A DNA stretch of 64,000 bases from an uncultured Acidimicrobiaceae bacterium (GTDB lineage: Bacteria; Actinomycetota; Acidimicrobiia; Acidimicrobiales; UBA10347): positions 186,001 through 250,000 of the forward strand of contig CAJJAG010000004.1 of the NCBI GenBank assembly GCA_905182135.1, read 5' to 3'. Shown piece by piece: positions 1 to 9,985 of this stretch. Every line of letters begins with the position of its first letter. The stretch's first letter is position 1. The position numbers and the translations under genes were made by a program. The notes below the pieces were generated by a model. The model had not been told where the DNA came from. It searched no databases and saw only the letters and a program-made list of their open reading frames with translations.

Positions 1-1099
1 CGTCTGGTGGAAGGTCATCGCTGCTGCGGAACGGGAAGCCAGGAATCGTGACGTCGCCGGCAAGAGGATCCGTGACTGTGCGGACGGTACCGCGCTCGAT
101 GAAATGTGGGTGTTTGATAGCCTGCTCGATGGTTAGGGCGGGACCATGAGGAACACGTGCCTCGGTAAGCGCTGCGATGACTGCCTCGTCGGTACCTAGG
201 CTCGCCATCCACGACTCGATAATGTCAGTAAGCGCCTGTCGGTTCTCGAGCCGAGTCGGATTGTTGCGGAAACGATCGTCAGTTACCAACTCGGGCTGCC
301 CTAGTGCCTTCCACAGGTTCGGCATCTGCTGTTCGGTGCACAAGATGATGATCCAACCCTCGGGGCTCTTGAACGAGCCAGCAGGCGCCAACGAATTGAA
401 GTTGCGCCCCTGCCGGATTGCTTCGGGCGCCTTCCCATCGTCCATCGACACGGTTGTAACCGCTGTGTCGTGCATATGGAAGAGCGCATCGACCATGGCG
501 ATGTCGAGATGGGTTCCGCGGCCAGTACGTTCACGATGAAACAACGAATGACCAATCGCCCCAAAGGCATGCACGCCAGCGTTGGTGTCAGCCATGCCAA
601 GGCCAACGAAGGTTGGAGGACCGTCTCGCTCACCAGTCATGTGCATGATCCCTGCCGTCGCCTGCGCTATGAGATCAAAGCATGGTTGACTCGAGAACGG
701 GCCGGTCTGACCGAAGCCAGAAATTGAGGCCATGATCAGATCGGGCTTAATCGCCGAAAGCGCTTCGTAGCCGATGCCCTTGCGGTCCAGAACCCCTGGG
801 CTGAAGTTCTCGACCACGATGTCAACGTGTGGGACCAGATCACGAATGATCTGCTGTCCTTCGCTCTGGAAAATGTCCAGACACACGCTTCGTTTGCCGC
901 GGTTCTGCTGGATGTGTAGACCCGAACGTTTATTGATGCGTGGTGCACCGGCTCGGTTCGGATCGCCATAGGGCGGCTGCTCGATCTTGATGACGTCGGC
1001 GCCCAACTCAACCAAGAGCCGGGTACATGACGGCCCGGCCAGATATCGAGTCAGGTCTAGGACCGTGACACCCTCGAGCCAGCGTTGTTCAGAAGTCAT
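1..1099 (-). CDS. CoA-transferase family III (CaiB/BaiF), 3'-truncated by window edge
   Basis: The reading frame is open from an ATG at 1099 to the window edge, giving 366 residues of a family usually near 400, so only the C-terminus is missing. The N-terminus has the family pattern (VLDLTRYLAGP near residues 13-23, GADVIKIE at 33-40, NRGKRSV at 66-72). An Asp at about residue 171, in FVGLGMADTNAG, sits where formyl-CoA transferase has its catalytic Asp169. Family members move CoA between organic acids through an aspartyl-CoA anhydride. The substrate cannot be read from the sequence. The next gene upstream is a 3-hydroxyisobutyrate dehydrogenase-type oxidoreductase about 180 bp away, on the same strand, so an organic-acid catabolic unit is possible. 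Confidence 0.88.
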   Translation of the reverse strand, partial: MTSEQRWLEGVTVLDLTRYLAGPSCTRLLVELGADVIKIEQPPYGDPNRAGAPRINKRSGLHIQQNRGKRSVCLDIFQSEGQQIIRDLVPHVDIVVENFSPGVLDRKGIGYEALSAIKPDLIMASISGFGQTGPFSSQPCFDLIAQATAGIMHMTGERDGPPTFVGLGMADTNAGVHAFGAIGHSLFHRERTGRGTHLDIAMVDALFHMHDTAVTTVSMDDGKAPEAIRQGRNFNSLAPAGSFKSPEGWIIILCTEQQMPNLWKALGQPELVTDDRFRNNPTRLENRQALTDIIESWMASLGTDEAVIAALTEARVPHGPALTIEQAIKHPHFIERGTVRTVTDPLAGDVTIPGFPFRSSDDLPPD

Positions 1100-1280
1100 A
1101 GGTCAACTGTCGCATTCAGGGCGCCTCCATCCCAATCGCCACCTGTATTACTCCGCTCCGCGTAAACCAACGTCCGTCGGGCACAGCTTCGAGTGTTACT
1201 GCTCGACGGTCCAGCCTCCGCTACCGGTGCCATGCTGTGCCGACTCTGGAGGCGTATGTTTGGTGAAACAAAGGCGATAC

Positions 1281-2147
1281 CTAGCTGCGATAGCGACGGA
1301 CGATCGCCGTGGCGTCCATGCGATTCTCGCCGGCGTCCTGGGTTGCCTTTAGGTAGCCGCTCACCAATGCTGTGAGTGGCGTTTCCGCGCCAAGAGCGCT
1401 CGCCTCCTCTTGCACCAAACCTAGGTCCTTGGCCATCCAGTCGACAGCGAAGCCGAAGTCAAACTCGTCGTTGACCATCGTCTCGCCGCGGTTGCTCAGA
1501 TACCACGACCCAGCCGCTCCCTTGGTTACCGCCGCCAGCACTTTACTCATGTCTAGGCCAGCCTTTTGCCCGAACGCAATCGCTTCGGCCGCACCCTGGA
1601 TTGCGCCGGCACATAGGATCTGGTTGCACATCTTGGTCAGCTGGCCGCTGCCGACGTCGCCGACGAGCGTGACTGCTGATGAGTACGCATCGACCAGCGG
1701 TAGCGCCTTGTCGAAGTCGGCCTCTGCTCCTCCACACATCACGCTGAGCGCACCCTTCTCGGCGCCGGCCTGACCGCCAGAAATCGGTGCGTCGACGAAG
1801 CCAATGTTCTTAGCCGCACATGCTTCGCCCAACTCTCGAGCCAGTTCTGCAGAAGCGGTGGTGTGATCAACCAGCACAGCGCCTTGGGCCATGGTGGCCA
1901 ACACGCCGTCGTCGCCATAGCTGACCGCACGCACGTCAGCATCGGCCCCTACGCATAATGCAACGAAGTCGGCGCCCGCTGCAGCTTCGGCTGGAGTCGA
2001 ACATGCCGTGCCTGTATGACTGCCCGCCCATTGTTCTGCCTTGGCCTGAGTGCGATTAAACACTCGCACCTCGTGCCCAGCAGCGGCCAGATGTCCTGCC
2101 ATTGGGTAGCCCATGTTGCCGAGACCGATGAATGCTGCGATTGCCAT
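1281..2147 (-). CDS. NAD(P)-dependent beta-hydroxyacid dehydrogenase (3-hydroxyisobutyrate dehydrogenase family)
   Basis: The 288-residue protein has the family's usual length. It opens with a Rossmann motif (FIGLGNMGYPMA, residues 6-17), has the substrate loop DAPISGGQAGAEKG at about 119-132, and has the catalytic Lys near 172 in GSGQLTKMCNQ. The family oxidises short beta-hydroxyacids such as 3-hydroxyisobutyrate, tartronate semialdehyde (in reverse) or gamma-hydroxybutyrate with NAD(P). The exact substrate is undetermined. It is transcribed toward the CoA-transferase gene. The start is the ATG at 2147. Confidence 0.88.
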   Translation of the reverse strand: MAIAAFIGLGNMGYPMAGHLAAAGHEVRVFNRTQAKAEQWAGSHTGTACSTPAEAAAGADFVALCVGADADVRAVSYGDDGVLATMAQGAVLVDHTTASAELARELGEACAAKNIGFVDAPISGGQAGAEKGALSVMCGGAEADFDKALPLVDAYSSAVTLVGDVGSGQLTKMCNQILCAGAIQGAAEAIAFGQKAGLDMSKVLAAVTKGAAGSWYLSNRGETMVNDEFDFGFAVDWMAKDLGLVQEEASALGAETPLTALVSGYLKATQDAGENRMDATAIVRRYRS

Positions 2148-2955
2148 AGCCGCAATCTACTCGGCTGCCTCAACGGTCTGCGTCGCCGGCAATCAGCCCG
2201 GGCTCAGCAATGTTGTGATTGCACCAAACCTTGGGCAGAACCCCGCTATTGCCCCTTCGCCTGGCAGCCTCTCTGTTGGGCACAACGCCAGAGGCCGATT
2301 TCACGAAGCCATCGCTAGCTAGCACCTTGCGATCAGAATTAGCCAGGTCCCGAGGATGACAACAGAATGTCGCACACCGCTCGAAATCTACCGATTGCGA
2401 ACTCGTCGGCGCAGAACATTAACCCAAGCTCCATCGGTCGGTTGCGCCTTAATTGGCTGGACGAAGTGACTGTTTAGGACGCTGGTAATGGCTCGAAAGC
2501 TTGGCACGGATCCCAACATGTCGGCATGTGAGCAGCGCACCTCAAGCGCGGTTTCCTGATCATCGAGACATGCCTGGCGTTTGATGACTCCGTCGATCTT
2601 CGACCAAATAGTTGTCCATGAAACCTCGACAGGAAACGGAGAAAGCAGCTCGGTTTCATATCCAGCGTCGGCACCTCGATCGCCACTCGGTCTAGCTGAC
2701 AGCTAAGACCTCAGACGAAGTGCCTCGATCGAGGAGCGCAAGACGACCTGTCGGAGGGGGTGGATCCTGACAGGCGTTGCTGCTGGTCGACGCGATTCGC
2801 CCTACAGCTGCGACGACCATGCGGGAAGCGACACAAAGCCGAGCGTTCGACTGTGCATCGGTTGGTGTTGGCTCGAACCGCTCCCAGCTCGACCTGCAGC
2901 GCTCTTAGCCGCCTAACGGCCGAGCCCGAAACGAATGATTTCAGCTTCTACTCAC
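2148..2955. other. Long intergenic region, no gene recognised
   Basis: About 800 bp separate the dehydrogenase start from the 3' end of the sensor kinase. Open frames here are short (up to about 100 codons), mutually overlapping, and show no family motif on either strand. It may carry the dehydrogenase promoter. I see no tRNA, terminator-grade hairpin or pseudogene that I can name. Confidence 0.5.
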
Positions 2956-4362
2956 TCAGGCCTTGAGTTCAGGAACAGTAAAGCCAACTTCGGCTCCCCC
3001 GCCCTCGGCTTCGCGTACCCAGACGCGGCCAGCGTGTTCGGCTGCCGCCTTGGCAACAATCGCTAGACCTAATCCCGAACCTGGCGCTGACCGGTCACGA
3101 TCGCTGCGATAGAAACGGTCGAAGATACGATCTCGCTCTCCGACAGCGATACCGGGACCGTCGTCCGACACGAATAGTGATCCGTTGAGTACCGACACCG
3201 TGATCGACAACCCTTCGGGGCTGTACTTGTCAGCATTGCCGATCAGGTTCTGAGCGGCCCTCGTCAGAGCGCCGTGATCACCGGCGACCATGCACGGTGT
3301 CAGGTTCCGCACAACTGGTCGAGCTGACCTCAGCTCGAATTGGGCGAGCGCAGCCTCGGCGACGGCGGCCAGGTCGATGTTCTCGAAACTCGCTGCGCCC
3401 CGAGATTCTGTGGCCAGCTCGACGACCTCGGCCAGCACAGCGCTCAACTCGCCGAGTTCGGCCTTGATACTTGCCAGCGTCATACGACGCACTCCCTCGT
3501 CCAAATCGCTAGCCATGCCGAGGAAGTCGATATTGGCACGAACGCTGGTCAGTGGCGTTCGCAATTCGTGAGCGGCGTCTTGGATCAGGCGTTGCTGCTG
3601 ATCACGGCTTGATCTCAACGTCTTAAGCAACGAGTCGAACTCCTCGGACAGGCGCCCGATCTCATCGCTTCGGTCGAGCAACACAGGGGTCGACAGGTCT
3701 TCGGTGGCCGCCACGGTTTCAATCGTTCGAGTGAGCTTGCGCAGTGGCCGAGTCGTAGTTTGGGCGATCCCCCAACCGAGCAATGCTGCTAGTCCCGACA
3801 TGCTCACGCCAACGAGCAAAAGTTCAGAACGCAGGTCGCCGAGCAAAGCATTGGTTGTGCTCAGACTCTGAGCGACCTGCACCGCTCCGCCACCCTCGAC
3901 ATGGCGAGTAATCATTCGATACTCTTCGCCTGCGACCTCGACCGTGCGCAGCAGCACCGGTTCGAAGCGCTCGAGGAACTTCTCGTCGGACGCCTCGAAC
4001 GGCAACGCGACACCAGCGGCAACGACGACGTCGCCGTCCTTGCTAAGAAGTTGAACTTCGGCATCAGAGTCCACCAGCGAGCGGATGTCATTAACCACTT
4101 CGCTCGTGGCGGACAGCGCCTGTGGACGTGACGGGTTGTTACGGGCTGGACGGTTCCCGCCTGATCGGGGGAAGTCAGCACGGCGACCTTCGGCAATGTC
4201 AAGGGATCTGTTTTCAAGGAAGCGGTCAACGTCGGCGTTCACTTGACGACTCGTTGAATACGCGCTGACTCCAGCAGTGACAAGAGCCGTCAGCCCAGCG
4301 AGCAAAGCAAACGCCAGTGCAAGCCGGGCACCCAGCCCGAACCGTCGGGGCAGCGACACCAT
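2956..4362 (-). CDS. Two-component sensor histidine kinase (MprB/CutS-like)
   Basis: This is a 468-residue membrane kinase. Transmembrane segments lie at about 10-35 and 180-201 and flank an extracytoplasmic sensor region of about 145 residues. A HAMP linker follows (about 200-252), then the H-box with the phospho-accepting His265 in QDAAHELRTPL. The ATPase half has N-box NLIGNADKYSP (about 372-382), G1 VSDDGPGI (398-405), an F-box (FDRFYRSD) and G2 GSGLGLAIV (about 428-436). All catalytic boxes are intact. The start ATG at 4362 overlaps the stop of the response regulator by one base (TGATG), so the pair is translationally coupled. The stimulus is unknown. The adjacent exported peroxidase suggests an envelope or oxidative stress, but that is inference. 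Confidence 0.93.
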   Translation of the reverse strand: MVSLPRRFGLGARLALAFALLAGLTALVTAGVSAYSTSRQVNADVDRFLENRSLDIAEGRRADFPRSGGNRPARNNPSRPQALSATSEVVNDIRSLVDSDAEVQLLSKDGDVVVAAGVALPFEASDEKFLERFEPVLLRTVEVAGEEYRMITRHVEGGGAVQVAQSLSTTNALLGDLRSELLLVGVSMSGLAALLGWGIAQTTTRPLRKLTRTIETVAATEDLSTPVLLDRSDEIGRLSEEFDSLLKTLRSSRDQQQRLIQDAAHELRTPLTSVRANIDFLGMASDLDEGVRRMTLASIKAELGELSAVLAEVVELATESRGAASFENIDLAAVAEAALAQFELRSARPVVRNLTPCMVAGDHGALTRAAQNLIGNADKYSPEGLSITVSVLNGSLFVSDDGPGIAVGERDRIFDRFYRSDRDRSAPGSGLGLAIVAKAAAEHAGRVWVREAEGGGAEVGFTVPELKA

Positions 4363-5045
4363 CAGGGACGCAGCACAAACCCGATGCCGCGCACCGTCTC
4401 GATCAAGCGATCAGCACCGCTCGCCTCAAGCTTGCGGCGCAGGTAACCGACATGCACATCGAGCGAACGCGACGCTCCATCAAAGTCGTACCCCCAGATT
4501 CGCTCGTACATCACCCCGCGTTCCAAGACGATGCCCACGTTACGCAGCAGCAGTGCCAGGATCTCGAACTCAGTTCTCGTCAGTTCGATGGGGGTGTCGC
4601 CCATCATCACCTCGTGACGTTGCAGATCCAGTGACAAGTCGCCAGCCGTCAGCAACTCTGAATCATCGGGAAGCACCCGACGTAATAACGCCCGGATCCG
4701 AGCGAGCAATTCTTCGAGATCAAATGGTTTAGGGAGATAGTCATCAGCCCCAGCGTCGAGCCCTGCCACCCGGTCGCTGACCTCGACACGGGCAGTTAGC
4801 ATCAGCACCGGTGTGCGGTTACCACGTTCGCGAATTCGACGGCACACCGTGAGCCCATCGACGAAGGGCATCATGACGTCGAGCACTATCAAGTCGGGTT
4901 CGTGCTCCGTTATGGCTTCGAGCGCGGCGGCACCATCATTGACGGTGACTGGTTCATAACCCTCGTAACGGAGTATCCGCTCGAGCGCAGTTCGGATCTC
5001 GGTGTCGTCTTCGGCGACGAGCACTTTCACTGCTTGCTGATTCAT
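4362..5045 (-). CDS. OmpR/PhoB-family response regulator
   Basis: This 227-residue DNA-binding regulator is partner to the following kinase. The receiver domain has the acidic pocket AEDD (about 11-14), phospho-acceptor Asp56 in LIVLDVMMP, and the conserved Lys in YLPKPFDLEEL. A winged-helix trans_reg_C domain follows (LTRTEFEILALLL, then SLDVHVGYLRRKLE). The frame extends upstream to 5141, but the ATG at 5045 gives the normal family N-terminus and has a GAGGA stretch upstream. The gene lies 135 bp downstream of the peroxidase gene, in the same direction. Confidence 0.94.
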   Translation of the reverse strand: MNQQAVKVLVAEDDTEIRTALERILRYEGYEPVTVNDGAAALEAITEHEPDLIVLDVMMPFVDGLTVCRRIRERGNRTPVLMLTARVEVSDRVAGLDAGADDYLPKPFDLEELLARIRALLRRVLPDDSELLTAGDLSLDLQRHEVMMGDTPIELTRTEFEILALLLRNVGIVLERGVMYERIWGYDFDGASRSLDVHVGYLRRKLEASGADRLIETVRGIGFVLRP

Positions 5046-5180
5046 AGTCCTGGTCCTCGTTCGATCCAATAGTAGTGAATGGGAACGCATCGACAGGACC
5101 GTGCCTGAGTGTTCTTGGTAACGCATCGGCGGCGTAGACATCGGTGCAGCAAATCGTTCCGTACTGACTCGTGCCTCTTG

Positions 5181-6914
5181 TTACTGACCTCGAGTGTCCG
5201 GGTCCACGCCAGCGATCGTCAACATATCGGCCATGCGAAACTCGCCGCTACCGGCACGAGACGGCAAGGTTGGAGACCATTCAACTCCAGCATTGAGGAT
5301 GGAGTTTGGGTCCATTTGGAGCAAGCCGATGAATACCTCGCCGACTATGCGGCCTCCGACTGGCCCAAGGCGCCGACCATCTTCAATCAGGTCTGCTTCG
5401 CGCAGGATGTAAAGCCATAACGGGGTTTCTCCCGCCAGGCGGGGAACAATCTCGTTGATGTCAACTAGATCATTTGCGGCCAATCGAGGGGCGCCCATGA
5501 GCTCGGCCACGCGCTGACCAGATGGGATGCCCCAGGTAATGTGGCGGAGCAGGTTCCGGGTTGCCAACGACGTAGGGCCGATCGGCTCACCTCGAGAGCT
5601 ATCGATCGTGCCCATAGGCAATTGAAACAACGGTGTCGAAAGATGCGTGTCGATCTTCTTATTTGGCTTCACTTCGCCATCCCCGAAGTCAAAGAAGGTC
5701 TGCCAACCAATAAAGCGCCGGGGGGCGCGGCAGCCACCGGTCATGTCTCCGGGGTCACTCTTACCAAACTCTGATGGATCAAACACCATGCCGAAGAACG
5801 CTTCACCCTTATCGCCAGCGAGGTTTGCCCGGTACGACGGCCGGATCATCGAGTGGCCGAACCTGTACGCGGCGGTTTGGAACTCGACCGGAATGGTGGG
5901 CACCAATGTCGTGTAGTGCTGGCGACCATTCGCCAAAATGTCGTTGACCAATGCCTGCCCAATGAACTGCGGCAGAAACTGATGAAGAATGAGCCATTGG
6001 TAATGCCAAGTCACGATCCTGCGGGCCTCGGCGAAGGCAGCGTCACCGTCGAGGTCTGCAGCCGTGCGGACTCGTTCGACAACAGCGTTGTGGAACTTCA
6101 GGAATGCGACCTGGATGCCAGCGATCATCAGGTTCTCATCGTTACGCGCGTCGGCAATGATGGCCTGACCCTGGCTGTTACGGGGTAAGTCTTCGAACAG
6201 TCCGCCAGTCTCGACTCGAAACAAGATGTTGTCGTCAGGCCGGTAGAGCTGAGGAGAGTCGGTGGGATCACCGCCGTACACACTGTCGAGATCGAATTGA
6301 GCAGACCGCAGATTGGTACTTCTGCGCAGGGAGGTCCGTCGGCCAAGTGTCGAGCCCGCGTCTCGGGTGATGTCATGGTCGAGGAATTGGCCCATAAAGG
6401 TCGTCCCCGCCGTGTGGTTTGGATTGTTGGCGTTATTGGCACTGAGTTCTGGTTCGGTGATGAGCCTGATCGGCCCTTCATCGAGTGAATCTTTGGCATC
6501 AAGAATGCCCCCAGGCGCACCGAGTTTGGCCAACATGGTGGTTAGTTCGTCATCGACATCATCGAAACCGTCAACGCCATTGAAGATACGTGTGAACTGG
6601 CGTGTACCTGTCGACCCTGTATGCGACCCCGATGTTGCTGTCGCACCCCCAGGAGCAGATGCGGTTTGCGCAGCGCCATCCGAGCCACCGGTATTCCGTC
6701 GGCCGTCTCGACCGCGGACACGCCCCCTGCCATCACGGCGCCCAAGACCTCCTTCCTGAGCAGCAGCGACACCGGGAACCCCGAGAACAACGGTGCCCGC
6801 AGCCAGGCTGCCAAGCATCTTTCGTCGGCTGATCGACCGAGACCCCAAGAACCCTGTCGGTCCAGAACCTCCCTTGAGATCCTGTTCGGTTATGTCCTGA
6901 TTGTTACTACTCAT
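5181..6914 (-). CDS. Tat-exported animal-type haem peroxidase
   Basis: From the ATG at 6914 the protein has 577 residues. A twin-arginine signal lies at about 28-52 (SISRRKML, then a hydrophobic stretch ending AAAQ), followed by a Gly/Arg/Ser-rich linker to about 110. The animal haem peroxidase domain follows. It contains GQFLDHDITRD, with the distal His in the DHD motif, and YRFGHSMIRPSY, matching the proximal-His segment. Members oxidise halides or phenolic substrates with H2O2 outside the membrane. The open frame runs to 7088, but the upstream part is not needed and AGGAG precedes 6914. It is followed on the same strand by a two-component pair that may sense the same stress. Confidence 0.88.
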   Translation of the reverse strand: MSSNNQDITEQDLKGGSGPTGFLGSRSISRRKMLGSLAAGTVVLGVPGVAAAQEGGLGRRDGRGRVRGRDGRRNTGGSDGAAQTASAPGGATATSGSHTGSTGTRQFTRIFNGVDGFDDVDDELTTMLAKLGAPGGILDAKDSLDEGPIRLITEPELSANNANNPNHTAGTTFMGQFLDHDITRDAGSTLGRRTSLRRSTNLRSAQFDLDSVYGGDPTDSPQLYRPDDNILFRVETGGLFEDLPRNSQGQAIIADARNDENLMIAGIQVAFLKFHNAVVERVRTAADLDGDAAFAEARRIVTWHYQWLILHQFLPQFIGQALVNDILANGRQHYTTLVPTIPVEFQTAAYRFGHSMIRPSYRANLAGDKGEAFFGMVFDPSEFGKSDPGDMTGGCRAPRRFIGWQTFFDFGDGEVKPNKKIDTHLSTPLFQLPMGTIDSSRGEPIGPTSLATRNLLRHITWGIPSGQRVAELMGAPRLAANDLVDINEIVPRLAGETPLWLYILREADLIEDGRRLGPVGGRIVGEVFIGLLQMDPNSILNAGVEWSPTLPSRAGSGEFRMADMLTIAGVDPDTRGQ

Positions 6915-7391
6915 CCTGGCGTGCGCTCCTGGTTGATCGAGTGCAATAAGAAGACCAGTCGCCACACAAGCAAGTGTCAACACAGTGACAAGATCATGAC
7001 AAGACCAGCTTTCTGGCCGCCACCTTCCATGATCAGGGGCCGTTGCTCTGCATCCGGCAGCATTCAGGGCCTTGTGATCGAGGTGCACCGCCGAAGGTGC
7101 GCTGCCACTATCGACCTCATGGAACGCGAGATCAACGACTTAGTGCGGGTGCTGAGGAGCACAAACGACATGCACCAGTCGGACGCCCACAGGCACCGCG
7201 GTGCAGGATTGCGTCGGGTGTTCAATCAGTTTGCCGCCTAGTCGCCACGGGCACCGTGGCCTCATTGTCTGCTTAGCGTTGCCCGTTTAGATCCACACTC
7301 TCACCAACGCTGAAGCGTCCGAGGTCCTGCAACTCGAACGAAGCGAAAAGAAGATGGCCGCCGCGACCGAGTCCGACACGCGGCACACTCA
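6915..7391. other. Intergenic region, no convincing gene
   Basis: This stretch of about 480 bp lies between the peroxidase start and the CobT-like stop. A plus-strand frame ending at 7241 is open here but lacks a plausible start in the gap and overlaps the peroxidase gene, so I treat it as chance. No RNA gene or strong hairpin was seen. Confidence 0.5.
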
Positions 7392-9074
7392 TCATCGAAA
7401 GAGTTCCTCGAATACCCCGTAGGCGCCAACCGTAAGCGTCGCCTCCAGATCGATCGGCATTGAGCGCCTGAAGACGCTGCTCACATCGTTGTCCACCGTT
7501 AACGCGCCGATCTCGACCGGCGTTCGACGTTCGATGAAGTCGACCACATTGATTAGGTGCTCAGACAGGTATCCCTTGCGGTTGGCCTTGTTCGTTGCTG
7601 CTTCTGCGGGAGCGCCATCAGAGACCACGACCAGCACCTTGCGACGCTCTGGGCGTTCCATCAGCCGACCGTGAGCCCAGATGATCGCCTCGCCCTCGAT
7701 ACTTTCTCGGAAATGGCGCGTGAGCTGCATTGAAGCTAAGGAGTGCCGGGCACGTTTCCAGGTCGTGTCAGCATCCTTGTAGACGACCCCAGCAAGCTCA
7801 GCGATACGGCCTGGGTCCTCGGGCTTTCCTGCAGCACGCCAGTCCTCGAGCGCTCGACCGCCCGTCCATGCAGCTGTCGTGTGGCCCAAGATCTCGTGGG
7901 GCACCTTGGCCAAGTCAAGTGCCCGGCTCAAGGTATCGGCCAAGACGGCAAGGGTCTCGTAACGCTGCGCCTTCATCGAACCAGAATTGTCCATGAGCAG
8001 GCTGACGACAGTGTCTGTGCGCAGCACCGGTCGCCGTCGTTGGAACACTTCACGAGCCATTGGGTTTGCGATCAGTTGTGGAAGGCGGCGTCCATCGACG
8101 ATGCCCTCATCGACGCCAAAGCGCCATTCGTCAAGCTCGAAGGTGCCGAACAGACGTCGCAGGCGCAGAGCGATGCGATGGGCACTGACTGCCTGGGCTT
8201 GTACCAGCTGGTCCAGTTCAGTTCGAGCGCGCCGTCGTTGAGCAAGCGGATACAGCTCACTCCCTTGCTGCACCACGTCGTACGCAGTGGTGAACGCTCG
8301 ATAGTTACCAAGCCCGTGGAGTGTTTGATCACTTGCGTTGGCGGGCAGTGTGATCACGGCGACGCCACTCATATCATCGCCCTGGCCGGTGTCGAGGTCT
8401 AGCCATTCCGGTGGCACCAGCATCTGATATCGCGCCGAACCGGCGGTGCCGTCGGCGAACTCACTCGCTTCGGCCAGTTCCGTCAGGAGGCGAGCAATCT
8501 CTAGTGCATCAATGGCGTACGCCTCCTGGTCATTCACATGCCCCGACAGTTGTTGCAGCCCATGACCGATCAGGCGCCCCAGACGAGCTCGAGGCATCTC
8601 AATGATGCTGTCGACCTCTTCGTCAGTCATTCCCAGGCGCAATCGGGCTCTCGCCATATGCATCAGGGTGTAAACAAGAAGACCCACGCCACTCTCGGCG
8701 ACTCCGTTCGCACGGGCATTCTGACACCAGGCATCCGATGTAGCCGCCAGGTTCTGCTGGATTCCACGCAGGTCAGGCGCCAAGGCTTGGCAACGAAGCT
8801 GTTCAAGCATGTCGAAGATCACTCGTTGCAGCGGGTCAGCGGGCACAAGCGACTGGTGAAGTTCACGGTCGGTGTAGCGCAGGATCAGCGCCAGAGCGTC
8901 ACCTAGCCCCCGCATAATGATTGGCGATTCGTTCCCTGTCAACGTCAGGAACGGGGACGCTATGTCGACAACCTTGTTACCTGTCGTTAAACGGCCACCA
9001 CGGAACTCAGCCTTGGGATCGCGTCCCACGGCGCGGACCGCAGCGGATCGCTGGCGCTCGATGGCTCTATTCAT
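7392..9074 (-). CDS. CobT-like VWA-domain protein (cobaltochelatase CobT subunit family)
   Basis: This 560-residue protein has an N-terminal helical part (about 1-340) and a C-terminal von Willebrand A domain with the metal-binding MIDAS motif MDNSGSM at about 361-367. Family-specific stretches are HTTAAWTGG, a YKDADTTWKRAR segment, and EAIIWAHGRLMERPERRKVL. The ATG at 9074 lies 5 nt after the stop of the CobS-like gene. An in-frame TTG at 9104 would overlap that gene. In B12 synthesis CobS/CobT drive cobalt insertion by CobN. No cobN or other cob gene is present in the window. The pair may instead act as a MoxR/VWA-type remodelling machine, which is inference. Confidence 0.87.
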   Translation of the reverse strand: MNRAIERQRSAAVRAVGRDPKAEFRGGRLTTGNKVVDIASPFLTLTGNESPIIMRGLGDALALILRYTDRELHQSLVPADPLQRVIFDMLEQLRCQALAPDLRGIQQNLAATSDAWCQNARANGVAESGVGLLVYTLMHMARARLRLGMTDEEVDSIIEMPRARLGRLIGHGLQQLSGHVNDQEAYAIDALEIARLLTELAEASEFADGTAGSARYQMLVPPEWLDLDTGQGDDMSGVAVITLPANASDQTLHGLGNYRAFTTAYDVVQQGSELYPLAQRRRARTELDQLVQAQAVSAHRIALRLRRLFGTFELDEWRFGVDEGIVDGRRLPQLIANPMAREVFQRRRPVLRTDTVVSLLMDNSGSMKAQRYETLAVLADTLSRALDLAKVPHEILGHTTAAWTGGRALEDWRAAGKPEDPGRIAELAGVVYKDADTTWKRARHSLASMQLTRHFRESIEGEAIIWAHGRLMERPERRKVLVVVSDGAPAEAATNKANRKGYLSEHLINVVDFIERRTPVEIGALTVDNDVSSVFRRSMPIDLEATLTVGAYGVFEELFR

Positions 9075-9079
9075 CGCAA

Positions 9080-9985
9080 TCAGGAGCCGAAGGCGCGTTG
9101 CCAATACTCATCGAGCACTGGCCATTCGGCTTCGTCGCACTTGTTCAAGAACGACAGTTCGAATGCTCGACGGACATCGCCAAAGATGGCGGTGTTCTCT
9201 GCCCAGTCGATCACGGTGCGTGGTGACATGACGGTAGAGATATCACCGGCCACGAAACCCTGACGAGTCATATCGGCCATGGCCACCATTTCCGTGACAT
9301 GGCTAGCAGCAGGGACGCGGCCAAGCACGATCTCGCTCTCGGCTTCAGCCTCGAGATAATTGAGTCGGGCAACAATGTTCCAGCGATCGACCTGCGCTTG
9401 GTTGAGCAACTGGGTTCCGTGATACAAGCCGGTCATGTCGCCGAGTCCTACCGTGTTGGCCGTTGCAAAAAGTCGGAAGCCAGCGTGAGGGCTCAGTACG
9501 CGGTTCTGATCCAGCATCGTGAAACGGCCGTCGCGTTCAAGGATCCGCTGAATCACAAACATGACATCAGGGCGCCCGGCATCAAGCTCATCAAACACCA
9601 ATGCGACTGGCCGCTGGATCGCCCACGGAAGTACACCTTCGACGAACTCGGTGACTTGCTGACCATCTCGAACAACGACCGCGTCACGGCCGACCAGATC
9701 CATGCGGCTGATGTGACCATCCAAGTTAACGCGCACCGTCGGCCAGTTCAGCCGGGCTGCGACCTGTTCGATATGTGTCGACTTCCCCGTGCCATGAAAA
9801 CCCTGCACAAGCACTCGCCGGTTATGCATGAACCCGGCAAGAATCGCCTGTGTCACCTCAGGGTCGAACCGGTACGCGTCATCGACCTCGGGAACATAAT
9901 CCCCGTACTGACCAGCATCGAGCACCTCAAGCCTGAGGTCACTCTCAAACCCAAAAAGTTCGGATGTAGTGGCGTGGTTTTGCAC
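9080..9985 (-). CDS. CobS-like AAA+ ATPase (MoxR-related)
   Basis: The 301-residue AAA+ ATPase has Walker [10 protein letters not shown] at 62-70, Walker [10 protein letters not shown] at about 129-137, and a sensor-1 [18 protein letters not shown] segment typical of CobS. The start is GTG at 9985, with AGGT upstream. The length is close to CobS of aerobic B12 producers (about 330). It is directly followed by the CobT-like VWA gene, so the two products very probably form the hexameric ATPase/VWA complex known for CobST. Without CobN nearby the client protein is unknown. Confidence 0.88.
   Translation of the reverse strand: MQNHATTSELFGFESDLRLEVLDAGQYGDYVPEVDDAYRFDPEVTQAILAGFMHNRRVLVQGFHGTGKSTHIEQVAARLNWPTVRVNLDGHISRMDLVGRDAVVVRDGQQVTEFVEGVLPWAIQRPVALVFDELDAGRPDVMFVIQRILERDGRFTMLDQNRVLSPHAGFRLFATANTVGLGDMTGLYHGTQLLNQAQVDRWNIVARLNYLEAEAESEIVLGRVPAASHVTEMVAMADMTRQGFVAGDISTVMSPRTVIDWAENTAIFGDVRRAFELSFLNKCDEAEWPVLDEYWQRAFGS

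Noticed and set aside
177-539. Plus-strand frames of 60-120 codons opposite the CoA-transferase
   Set aside because: They are mirror frames of a clear minus-strand gene and have no motif or ribosome site.
2016-2322. Plus-strand frames overlapping the dehydrogenase 5' end
   Set aside because: No family similarity; they overlap a real gene and its upstream region.
6621-7241. 206-codon plus-strand frame
   Set aside because: It lies largely opposite the peroxidase signal/linker region, whose GC-rich codons open the mirror frame; the sequence is not protein-like.
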